Source of the DNA: Gnetum montanum
Lineage: Eukaryota > Streptophyta > Gnetopsida > Gnetales > Gnetaceae
Assembly (NCBI GenBank): GCA_015680685.1
Contig: MNCI01021399.1
Location: forward strand, 1,514,228 to 1,578,227
DNA length: 64,000 bases
Direction of reading: 5' to 3'
In this document: in pieces, positions 23,027 to 33,228 of the stretch
How the letters are laid out: each line of letters opens with the position of its first letter
How positions within the stretch are numbered: position 1 is the stretch's first letter
Translations under genes and position numbers: made by a program
The notes under the pieces: model-generated
What the model saw: only the letters and a program-made list of their open reading frames with translations
Database searches by the model: none
What the model was told of the DNA's origin: nothing

Positions 23027-26000
23027 ATGGCACCGAAGACTAAACGCAAACACGCCAAATTGGCCAGGAATGATGAGGTATAGGAAAGTCTGGGGTGAAT
23101 TTCGAAGGCACAATTCAAAACTCAGGAGGCTACTCCACTCTCCCAGTAAGTTGTTCTTGACCTTCCTTGTGTGATATATGCGTTAGGTCATTTTCGCTAT
23201 CATTGTGCTGTAATTTGTATTTGTTTCAAAAATGTGCACTATGCTGGGTGTCGATACTTACCTGTGCTACTTAGGCTATGAGAGTTTGTAATATTACCCC
23301 TATCACCATTGTCAAAGATAGACCTTGCACCATTGTAAGGGTTTAAGTGATCATGGGTAATGTTGTACAAACACAACACGTAAGTGGTCAGAAGTCTAGG
23401 TTTTGTACCTTTGTGTTGTGTAAGCGGGGTTCCGTTCTCTTGCCCGTAATGGCCGAGTGTTACACTAGGGCAATATGTCATATTACCTTTATCGTCATTG
23501 TCATAGATAGACCTTGCATTTTCGTAAGGGTTTGGGTGGTTTTGGATAATGCATCTCTAGCGTAACATGCATTTTTCTGGGAGTCAAAGTAGTGAGAACC
23601 TCAGTGTTGTGTAATGGATTCTTGTGAGCTTTTTTGATTTGTTTTGGTATTTCTAGCAAGTCTAAAATGTTTTCTAATGGTAATGTGTTTTATTGTAAAG
23701 GGATACACTAAAGCCCATCTTGATCGTTCTAGACATTATGGGCGTTCTATGCTGTCTAAATATCCTCATGGCCAACGTTCCTCCTCCCCATGCTCGTGTA
23801 GGGGAATAGGCGATTTGGTTCCGAACGGGCGCACGGGAGTTCCTGCAATTTTTTTTGTGTAACTTTAGTGTAATTTTTTGGTCACATCTGTCAGTCGAGA
23901 CGGCCGCCGCCATTCTGGAAACGTTGTTGGTTGGGTCAAAACAGAGCAGTTTAATGTTTTTGGTGGATGGATTAATTGAGGTCGTAGGTGGAAGGGATCA
24001 TGAGCAGCGCATCAAGGGTTTGAGGCGCTTATCCTGGATCTAGGAGATGCCTAGGTTTAATTGTTATCACACCTACAACATGCTATTCGTAGCTCATCAT
24101 CTCATCACCTATTTTCAGAACCAACTTGGCACTGTGTATTATGCCAGTGGGTAAGTGTTGTCAAGGTGGTATGATTTGTTAATTGCTATCTAATTTTGTG
24201 TTAGATGTCAAAAATTTTCTATATTATGTGGCATAGGTTCTTTATCAATGCGGGTGGTCTCCAGGGTGATACAAACATGTTATCTATGGCCCAAATAGCC
24301 ATAAAGAAATTTACTTCCATCATCAATGTGTGTGCTGGTGTCCTGGGATAACAAGGATTTGAAATCCAACACTACCCTATCTGGTATGCCAAATTCTTTG
24401 TCAAGTGTAGAGACTCTAGATGGTTGGATAGAGAGTGGACTTTAGACCGTCCTATCATCGTTGACGATGTGAAAGTGATATTACGTGCATTCTTTTGCGC
24501 TTCACACACTGCTGATCAACTGTGTGACCCTACATGATGAAAACAATGCTTAATATTTTATTGTTTTATCTTTTTGTCTAACCTATTTTTTTGTATTTTG
24601 TGTTTATAGTTAAAGAATCGTAGGTGGTCATGGTGATAGCCTCTGGGCATGATGCAGCCACCATCTTCTTCTGCTATGGGGATATAAATGAGGCACAACA
24701 TTGGTTTTGCCATGGAGCAGCCCCAGCTGCCCTATCTAATAACCTCCAGGAAGCTGGACTGATGGAGTTATTTCTAGCTATAACCCCCAATGTCCCAGTA
24801 GCCAAAATGTTGGCCTTAGTTGACTCCTTCAGCGAACAAGCCAAGCATTTTCACATGCGTGTGTGTAACATGCATGTGAGTTTTGATATTAATGTTGAAC
24901 TATTCATTGACGTTTTTGGCATTCCTTTTGATGGCCTCTCAGTGGGAGAGAAATCCAAAAAGAGTTCTAGGCATGAGAAGGACATAGAGGAGTGGCTAGG
25001 GACTAAAAAAGAGTAGAAAGGCATCTATGTTGAGAAGATCTAGCTAGAGGTGGCTGGTACCATATACCTCCTCTTCTATGCTCATGCCTTCCCTAAGCTA
25101 CTCTCCCAAGGAAAAATCCTAAGAATAAAGTAGGATTGGATCATGCGGAATGTTATGGAAGAGGGAACATGACATAACTGGGCCAAGCATCTTGTTGAAG
25201 GCCTGTAGGCTGAAATGCTCAAGCTTTGCAAGAAGCTTAAGTCTCGTTTCAATGTGCATTTTGCCTTCTTTATAGCTTGTTTGTGGCATTTTTCTGAATT
25301 CCTAGTGGTTCACAAGGATGGACTCTAGGTGCAACAGGATCGTAGCTAGATCTCCAAGCCATGGATTTTCCAAGTCTTCTGCACCATCCGATCCCAAGAT
25401 CCTCCTAAAGGTATCAGGGAGTCATTTTCAATAAAGACTAGGGATTGGGTGGCACCTCCCCTTCAAGGCCGAGATAGTGTGGGTGAGGCATCCCCTTCTA
25501 ACACCAGTAGTGTGTCGAAGGGGAAGCACTTGGTAGCAAAAATAATAGCCTCATTGGTTCAGCAAAAAAAGTGTCGTTCGGTCATGGATTCTCCTAGCCC
25601 GACTGGTGAAGAGGGGAGGAAACTACGAATTAAGTTTCACAGGAGCTATCCCCCAGCTGGTAAGTAGAGTAATGCGTGATTAGTTTATGTATATTACGCT
25701 ATGTATAGATGTCATTTCGTCGCATAGTACTCATGTGAAGTGAGTAAAGTTTTGCTAACTTTGATGTGTTCTACAAGAAGAGAGAAAGATGTGGAGGGAA
25801 TGACCCCTGAAACAGGGGCCATAGTCTTGTAGCATGGGGAAGGGGCCCTAGTTTTGGAAAAGGAGGCCCTTGTTGACAACGTAGGCAGCACGCAGGATTC
25901 TATGCCTAAAGGGAAGATGAGTGTAGAAGATGTCGTTGCCCTTTTGGATGGGTTGAAAAGGGAGGAGTGGTTCGTTGCTGATGAGTTTGACAACTTGCTT

Positions 26001-27378
26001 GACCTTTCTTCGATGGGCAATCCTCCTGCTATTACCCCTGAGGGCTTGCTAAATAGGAGCTTTGCATTATTGTAGCATCTCAAATTTTTCCTTTGTCTAC
26101 TGTGTTATGTTTAACTCATTTTTTTTGTGTAGTAGGCACTTTTGATAACAGTGGCACACCTTTGTCAGCAACCCCTACTCAACGTTGGGCTGAGGCTCCT
26201 GACAAATTTGCCTTCATGGAGGGAATTTTCAATGACATGATCGGTCATTTGGAGTGAATTGATCTTGAGATCGGTATGTCACTGTTGTTATGAGGAATTG
26301 TTAAGACTGTCACATTATGTCATCTTGTTGCATTTAACTATCATCTTCGTGTTACAGCATCTCACCTCAAATGGGATCTTGAAGAGCCTGTCGACATAGA
26401 TGTTGCCCTTGAACCCTCACTAGAGGTGACTGAAGTGCCATGCTACGTTCTCTATGGGAGAGTTAGAACATCAATGAAGATCTTTGGAAGAGGTTGCAGA
26501 AATAAGAATAAGAGAAAACCACCCTAGCTACCAGGTTGGAGGACCTTGAGTCCAGGAATGAATTTTTGCAAGCTTGAGATACCAATGATGGGGATTGACA
26601 TATAGCTATGATTGACTACGCTTGCTATTGGATGGTTTTCAAGAACAACATCCAAGCCAGCTGTGAGCTTACCAAGCAACGAATGCAAATGGATCTCCTA
26701 GCCCAGAAGAACTAAGACTGGAAGGATTTTAGTGCGAGGGTCTAGGAATGGAGGCAGACACAGAAAAATCATAAACACATGTATTAACAGGAATGTGCTA
26801 CCTACCGCCAACATTACAGAGATTTCACGGTTTTGGAGTGGTCCCTCCGGCTGTTCCTCGAGATCATCGGTGGTTTTAGAGCATATGAAAAGTTCTAAGA
26901 ACAAGTGACAGTGAGTGTCTTCCCTGAGAGAGAGAGATGACCCTCCCTGGTAGGGAGACCACTGCCCCTTTCTTTTTCCCTAAGTCACCTCCGTGGACTC
27001 CTATGGAAAAGGGGAAGGTCAAGGCTGGAATTGATCTAGGAGATGGCATTTGGGCAGAGCTCACTGAGGATGAGATTATGTGATGCTTGTCAGTCAGCCT
27101 GGAAAAAATTCATTTCATGGCTAATGTAGGACCATCACAGGTAAGTTGTGTAACTGTTGTATTTTTCTTACACGTGATTTTGATTGTGATGCTAACGTTT
27201 GTCTCATGTCAAATTGTAGGACTGGCACGAAGAGGATCCTCATGAGGAGGAGCCTCATAGAGAGGATCATCCCCATGAAGAGGATCCGCCTGAAGAAGAT
27301 CTTCATGAGGAAGATCCTCATGAGGCAGATGTGGAGTTGGGTGAAGCAAATGAAGATGGTAACAAGGGGGATGTGTAG
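23027..27378 (+). pseudogene. Antisense multi-exon cargo gene inside T1
   Basis: Exon 1 starts at ATG 23027 (ACAATGG context; MAPKTKRKHAKLARN) and ends before GTAAGT at 23146. Exon 2 is 23701-24150. Exon 3 starts at 24237. Exon 4 runs from about 24608 to 25659. Exon 5 starts near 25778. A GTATGT...TTACAG intron follows near 26275-26358, and the last exon (about 27219-27378) ends in an acidic HEEDP-like repeat. The exon 1/2 and 2/3 joins keep one frame. Recognisable blocks are VDGLIEVVGGRDHEQRIKGL, PIWYAKFFVKCRDSRWLDRE and SFSEQAKHFHMRV, followed by a coiled-coil stretch (TRLEDLESRNEFLQA). Stops are mostly TAG or TGA, and some read CAG in T2. Two AATAAA signals follow the stop. It is not gag, pol or env, and its function is unknown. 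Confidence 0.7.
23288..23555. repeat. Direct repeats within intron 1 of the antisense gene
   Basis: Two copies of a segment of about 88 bp (23288-23375 and 23467-23555) share ATTACC, TCATTGTCA, AGATAGACCTTGCA and GTAAGGGTTT. The offset is about 179 bp. Both copies are also present in T2 (51860-52130). Confidence 0.7.
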
Positions 27379-27438
27379 CGTAGTAATACTAGTCAAGGAT
27401 TCTATATAGCATAGCAATACGGAACTAATTTTTGTTGT

Positions 27439-27454
27439 AATAAAAGGAAATAAA
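27439..27454 (+). terminator. Poly(A) signals of the antisense gene
   Basis: AATAAA occurs at 27439-27444 and 27449-27454, 60-75 bp after the antisense stop codon. One is preserved at the T2 equivalent (47999-48004, minus). Confidence 0.55.
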
Positions 27455-27560
27455 GAATAAGTTTTTTTGTGTTTAATCCAATTAATGATGTTTGTAAAAG
27501 AAAGGTTTTAATTTTGTTTTTTTATTTTTGAAGAAAAACACTTTTTCGGAAAGGTTATGC

Positions 27561-27808
27561 ATTTTAGGCCACTACGGGTCAGCAATAGTTTAAGGCCATT
27601 TTGGGTCGGCGATAGTTTAAGGTAATTTCGGGCCACACAATCACACATGGAAAAGAACAAATAGAATTACCAATTTTAGGCCAATTCTGTCCGTAACTAG
27701 TTTAAGGCCATTTCGGGCTAGTGATAGTTTAAGGCCATTTTGGATTGCAGATAGTTTAAGGCCATTTCGGGCCGCAGATAGTTTAAGGCCATTTCGGGCC
27801 ACAGATAG
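27561..27808. repeat. Minisatellite MS1, left copy (27-bp unit)
   Basis: About eight units share AGTTTAAGGCCATTTCGGGC and are interrupted once at about 27638-27672. The last five units are the most regular. The array separates the 3' end of the antisense gene from the protease. An opposite-strand frame through it reads ARNGLKLS repeats, which simply reflects a period divisible by three. Confidence 0.9.
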
Positions 27809-28089
27809 TGGAGAAGCATAATGGTAGACGACGTAACATGAAACGATAAAGAATGTAAACAATGTAATAGTAAGCAACGTGGACCAATGTAACATGCTAC
27901 GCTAACGTGTTTTTTTGTTAGTTTCGCAACTGCTTCTTGATCATTCTTAGATTTGGCGATGTGTATGGATGAGGAGGTTTGTTATACCACTCCTCTACGC
28001 TATCATCCCCTCCTTGGAAGGGTAATTCAACTCACGTCAAGCTTTCATTAGCCACTGTGTCGGCCTATTTGACTATTTGGACAAGGGTT

Positions 28090-28740
28090 TGATCTTTGGA
28101 GATTTCAATCTCCGAACCCTATTCCATTTCCATGTTGTTGACAACTTGAGGAGTCATCTTATCACCATGGATGATCACTTCCCCTCCTGCATAGGGAAAG
28201 TGGATCTCTTGATGAATGGGTGATGATATGGTCCTTAGCTGAGTAAACCAAGACCTCCCCAAGATTAGGTTGAAGTCGAGCATATCCTCGACAATGATGA
28301 ACACTGCATTTGTGGGGAATTGATCCCCTGCTACAAAGTTGATCTATACAATTCCCTTAACTTGCACCTGTGCCCCATTAAATGACTTCAAACATGATGT
28401 CATTGTGGGATTGATCTGGTTGATCAAACCCAGTTTGTCCACTATGGAAAATGGAATGACATTGGCAGTAGCCCCATCATCTATATGTACTCTCTGGATC
28501 CTATATTGGCTAACCCAAATAGTGATGAACATGGGCGTTGTTGTCACCTGACCCTTTTATGGGTCATCCTTAATGGACTCATCATGGAATGTCAGTTGGA
28601 AAGGCCGTGGTTGTTCAGCAACGAGGGAAAGCATGATCGAATGGATTGCTTCTTCATTTGCTGGCAAGCTTTTGTCCACCGGTATGGATGCTAGCATGTG
28701 AACCATGGCTTCACGATGCGATTGGGATGTCATCAGCAAG
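28090..28740 (-). pseudogene. T1 aspartic protease
   Basis: The minus strand has VHIDDGATANVIPFSIVDK, the flap-to-active-site pattern of retroelement proteases with D-D-G-A in place of D-S/T-G-A, followed about 70 residues later by NLILGRSWF. The protease would cleave the polyprotein. One in-frame stop (about 28345) splits it. The copy in T2 (46904-47386) has a stop at the equivalent point. Confidence 0.82.
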
Positions 28741-29469
28741 TCATACAGGCTTAATGTTGTATTTTTCTATTTGAGAGCCTACTTAACTTACGTAAAAACA
28801 TCAAGGAGATTATGCCCACGGTTTGGTTATTGGTTGCCCTTCTCTTCTTCCATTTGTCCCAGGAGATGGATCTCTCAAGGAGGAACAATTTATAGTTGAG
28901 GGCTATATTTTCTTGGGCAGGGGGAAGATGGCCACATCTGCATAACGTCATCCATTTTAGAAGAAGAAGGAGCCAACGACATCGAGGCTAAAGGGGTAGG
29001 CTTAAGAAACCCTAGCGTAACACTGTCCTTGGGCTATTTTATCTCTCACACACCCTTATCCTCTCATTGTGGATTGAGGTTGGGGCATTGACTTAGACGT
29101 TTGCCCCTATGTAGTAGGAGCAACCAACAGCTTTGGCACCCTGATGAAAAATGGTGCTCTAGGTGTGGGTGTAGGCTAGGTCGCAGCTTTAATGATAATT
29201 GGATATGAGGTGGAACTCGGAGGAAAAAGGGTTGTTGCTACACCATGCCCATTGATATTGATGGGTTTGTCACCTGAGGTGGGCAAGGAGGCACGCGCAG
29301 CACGAAGGGTTGCTACGACGGTGCTGGGCCATCGCCATCCTTACCCACCACATTGATAGTGTACCCTGTGTTATTTGCATTCAACAGGTCTTGGTACACA
29401 TGCATAGAATGATTTTCTAGATGAACCAGACTACTGGTATTGAGGATCAGCTTGCCTTGGTTGATCATG
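28741..29469 (-). other. T1 Gag-protease linker region
   Basis: Broken frames link the zinc-knuckle region to the protease without a recognisable domain. The inner end of the inverted duplication falls here: homology to the right arm stops at 29096. Confidence 0.5.
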
Positions 29470-31620
29470 TGTTAAATGTCATCTTTCAATGCCCAACAGT
29501 AGTCTATGTCATGACCACACAGCTGGTGGTAGTCGTAGAAATGGTCCAGCTTGAAGTTCCTGGGAACTGGTGGTTCATTTGGCATGGCCAAGGAGGGGTT
29601 CTTGAGCAGCTCACAATGTCGTCTGTGGTGTTTTAGAGCCTCCTCAGATACCTTCATATGTTGAATGTGACCTGTTCCCAGTAGTTGTTCAGAAGTTCTA
29701 AAGGCTTAACAGGTAGAGCTGTATATTTCGAGTAGTCTTTACACTTGAAATTAGGCTTTGGCTGAGTCAATGTCTAGGGAGCTAATGCTATTTGTTGGTC
29801 GATGTTTCTTGAGCTAGCTGTAGCCTCAGTAGGCACCGAAGCTATATTTTTGTTGTTATTTTTCTTTTTGGCCTCTTTGGCCATAGCTGCTACCATTTTT
29901 TCTGCAGCCTTGTCCTTGTATTTGCTTTTTTGTGGGCATTTTTATAGGCCACATACGTCGGCTCTTTACTAGCCTTTGCTGCATCTTGGATGCTCTTAGT
30001 TTGAGTGAAGGCTTGGCTGAGGGAGTGAGGAGCGAGGTAATACAATTTAGACTTAATAAAGTCATTGATTTTCCCCTTGAAAATTTCCAATAGATGGGCC
30101 TCAGTGATGGGCTCATGGATTTCATTCAAGGTGGCACTCCACCGCTGTATAAACTTTTGGACCAGTTCGAGTGGATCCTGCTTAACTCCCATTAACTGGT
30201 CCAATGTGACCTCTGACTTTAGGTTGTATTTGAAATGGGTCATAAACTAAGTCAACAGCTCTTCCAAGGTTGAGATGAAAGAACATGGAAGTGCATGATA
30301 CCAATCCAAAGCTTTACCTATTAGGGACATAGCAAAAACATGGATAATGGTATGTGGTCATTGTTGCAGCAACAATACTCTGACCTGAAGGTAATGAGAT
30401 GAGCATTGGGATCACCTTCCCCATTGTATTTTTTGAAATGGGGAAGTGGCATCCTAGGAGGTAATGATAAGATGGGAACTGCCAGACTGATAGGATCATC
30501 ATGGTAGAAATCCATGACCTGTACTGTATCAGAACCTATAGCTTTAAGGAGTTTGACTTCTTTGGTTCGGGTTTGAATAAGCTGAAAGACTTGATCTAGA
30601 CTCAAGGGAAAAGAGGTTGGCTGTGGAATAATAGGTGGAGCCACGACTAGTGGTGGGATAGGAGCAGTAGCATGGCTTGTGGGCGATGCTATCGGAACTG
30701 TCCCTACGGGGTAGCACCACCTTTGTCATCCACCACTCGGTAGGTGGTGTAGGTGGGGTGACAACCATCGATTATGCCATAGGATACGCTGTTTGCGTAG
30801 CTGGTGACATAAAAAATGATCCTATAGTTGGATTTACCACCTACGGGACCTATTGTTGATGATGAGGAAGATAGGACATTTGTGTAGGCTGCGTAATAGG
30901 AGGTGACGTATTTGTAGCCCACCACACGGTAGGGGCAGGTCCTACCACTGCTGGTGGAGGGGGAGTGAAAGCCGGGATGGATGGAGCAGCTGTGTATAAT
31001 TGTGAGATAGGTACTATGTGCACATAAGGTAATGTAGGTGTAAGTATGTGATGCACTGGGTTGGCTGACTATGACTGCGGAAGAATGGATTGTGAAGGGA
31101 TAACATCCAGAAAGGGAGCTGGAGAGAAAAAATGCTGATGTGATGAACGTGCAACATGATTAGCGGTAGATAACGATAAAGGCATAGTGACCATAAGGAG
31201 CATATTTGGATGGGCCACTATGGAGGGGGAGCCATGACAAAGCTAGGGTGACTACCTCCCTTGGAGTGAGCATCTAGGTCCTCTTGTCCATCATGGAATG
31301 CTTCATTACGGAACACCTCGTCTCGTTGTTTCGTTGATGCCCTGGCCATTAACAGTTGATCTAAGATCCACTGTTATGAGTCCATCACGAGTATAGAAGC
31401 GTTAGGCAAAGGAACGAATTCCTTCCTATTACAGTATATGAACTTGTATTCACATTTCTCTTCTAGTTCGTGTGGGTACATAGGCAGATTCGCCATAAGT
31501 TTGGCACAAAGGAAGTTGTAATGTTTCATCCACTGAGGGTGCCCCTTAGGATCTTTTTTTTTGAATCCTGAGGGACTAGCATGGCTACATAGAACTAGTT
31601 AATGGCTCGACAATAATAGG
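29470..31620 (-). pseudogene. T1 Gag polyprotein region
   Basis: Pieces on the minus strand, in order: an N-terminal segment (about 31590-31240) with HPQWMKHYNFLCAKLMAN and YPHELEEKCEYKFIYCNRKE; a Pro/Thr-rich linker; DFYHDDPISL and LPHFKKYNGEGDPNAH (30642-30400); a capsid block (30243-29890) with DPLELVQKFIQRWSATLNEI; and a zinc-knuckle-like FYDYHQLCGHDIDYCWALK (29657-29472), where the first Cys seems changed to Tyr. The order fits Tat-type Gag. Several stops and frameshifts break it. The true start is unclear. Confidence 0.82.
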
Positions 31621-31916
31621 TGTAGCCTGCATCATCAAGGGATTTTCAAGACTAGCGGTGGGAATGGTGGTGGTTGTCGCAACCATTCTCTATGCAGCTA
31701 GAAGGTAATGCTAACGGGGATAAAGATCACCAAGGTAAAAATGGGGTAAAGTCAAATGTGGGCTTTCTCTCCTGCTGGATTCTAGAGGAATTTTTGGAAC
31801 GATCGATCTATACCACACGATCATGTAAACAACCATGAAGGTATCACATTTACACTAGTTGATAATGGGTATAGACAACTTACAGGACTACCCGTGAAAT
31901 GCAGATCAGAGGTTTA

Positions 31917-31935
31917 GGCCCTTCTTCTAGTGCCA
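31917..31935 (-). other. T1 primer binding site
   Basis: Five T's after the LTR end, the minus strand reads TGGCACTAGAAGAAGGGCC. The related element C has TGGCGCTAGAAGGAGGGC at the same position (38237), so the T1 form looks like a deaminated version. I cannot name the primer tRNA with confidence. Confidence 0.75.
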
Positions 31936-31940
31936 AAAAA

Positions 31941-33223
31941 TGTAATGATGGAAAATTTCGGTTGTTGGAAACACCGAGAGGATTTTCATGTACACAATTT
32001 CAACCCCAGATCCATGCAAGGGCCGTGCTGGAGAAAATGAATCCAAGGTGCCCTGAACGGTCTTGTCGATCAGACAGGGACTTACTTAATTAGTAAATTT
32101 TTTAATGATTGTGTAACAAGATGATGATTTGATATGAGAATGTAATACCAACTGACAAGAATACGAGATCTACTCCAAGATCAGATCTCGAAGGTAATGA
32201 AAATGATGTAAACTATGCAAAATGACTGTAAAAATCAATGTAAATAGGATGCAATGAATCAAATTTAGAAAATGCACAATCCCAAGATCCAGGATCTGTC
32301 TTATGGATAAATATGATGAATACAATGGGATTTGCAAGTGGACTCCAATTTGGACGAAGTATCTACCACTAAAAAGAAGCTATTTAGAGATTAAACAAGC
32401 AAAAGGCCAATCTACTTTGTTCACTAGACAATCTGGGCACAAGGGAGCTAGGCTCAAAGTAAAATGTTTGCTAACTTGCAATCTCTAGCCAAAAAAGCTT
32501 CTCTCTATCATTGTTGATGCTCTTGCCAACTTTCATCAACTGCCTCAAATTTTTTGATCTCGTTTTTGTTGCCAACTCTTTTTTGTTTCTTCACCAACCA
32601 AACAACCAACCAACCCTCTTTTTTTTTTCCAACCCTTTGAGCGTTGTTGACTGGGGGATTTATAGGATTAGTGTTAGGAGAAGAACATGGTTTAGATGAT
32701 GCGTGTCCTGGGCCGGCAGAATGTCGTTGACTTGGCGTGCTATAGCTGAAGTGACGCTACGATGTGTCATGCTCTGAAGCGTAGCATAGTGTAACCACCC
32801 TACAACTAGGCTGCAATATGCTAGAAAGTGTATTGTGGTGTAATAACTACTACTGTTTGAATTTTTTTATCCTTGTTGTTGTGACTATTTCAAGTGTGAT
32901 GCTTGCGTTACGCTACACTACGCTGAGTAGCATAACATAGCGCAATATGCAAAAAGTTAAGATTTTGAAGCATGGTTAACTTGCAAAATTGAAGTGTTTT
33001 CACCGTGCATTCCTTGTTCTATTCTGTCCTCCTGAAGTCTGCTACACTGAGCTGTGTAGTGTAGCATAGTAGGCCCTCAGCCGAAAAGGAAACTTGCTAA
33101 GATATGCAACTATTTTTGGTGCTTCCATCGCTCGGATGTCTTGACTCTGCACTTGTGGAAATTCTTACCTAAGCTTCGAGACTTTGTTGAATCATTGAGG
33201 TCTCGAAATTTCATGATGTTTCA
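31941..33223 (-). repeat. T1 5' LTR
   Basis: 1283 bp from TGTAATGATG to ATGATGTTTCA on the plus strand. A TATA box lies in minus sense at 32664-32658. It is followed (minus sense) by the primer site and bounded outside by AGCCC. This LTR has no counterpart in T2, which is 5' truncated. Confidence 0.93.
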
Positions 33224-33228
33224 AGCCC
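33224..33228. repeat. T1 target site duplication, right copy (AGCCC)
   Basis: It matches 16111-16115. Across T1 the element A frame is consistent on both sides once one copy is discounted. Confidence 0.92.

Larger units (their letters stand above)
15338..29096. repeat. Left arm of a 13.7 kb inverted duplication
   Basis: In reverse complement this arm aligns with 46355-63109, apart from the hAT insertion at 59692-62714 and small indels. It contains the GC-rich flank, the A gag fragment and the 3' half of T1 up to the gag/protease boundary. Near-identical stretches beyond the LTR (15600-16115 against 59301-59691 plus 62723-62860) show that flanking DNA was copied as well. Without the hAT the arms are about 13.76 and 13.72 kb. 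Confidence 0.88.
16116..33223 (-). mobile_element. T1: 17.1 kb Tat-like Ty3/gypsy retrotransposon with antisense cargo gene
   Basis: The order on the minus strand is 5' LTR, primer site, Gag, protease, a 5.6 kb insert with an antisense gene, RT, RNase H, second RNase H, integrase, a repeat-rich 3' region, polypurine tract and 3' LTR. LTRs are 1283 and 1278 bp, begin TGAAAC, end TTACA and are flanked by AGCCC. The extra RNase H domain after the Ty3-type one marks the Tat group (Ogre, Retand, Grande relatives). In the last 108 bp of the LTR I count 18 differences between its two copies, so the insertion is old. All coding parts are broken. T1 is inserted in A in opposite orientation. Confidence 0.93.

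Noticed and set aside
27121-27417. Met/Leu/Phe-rich minus-strand frame (and 48057-48332 plus)
   Set aside because: Reverse reading of the acidic HEEDP tail exon of the antisense gene; the low-complexity composition is an artefact.
27641-27895. Frame with repeated ARNGLKLS peptide
   Set aside because: A by-product of a 27-bp minisatellite whose period is divisible by three. The T2 copy does not conserve the frame.
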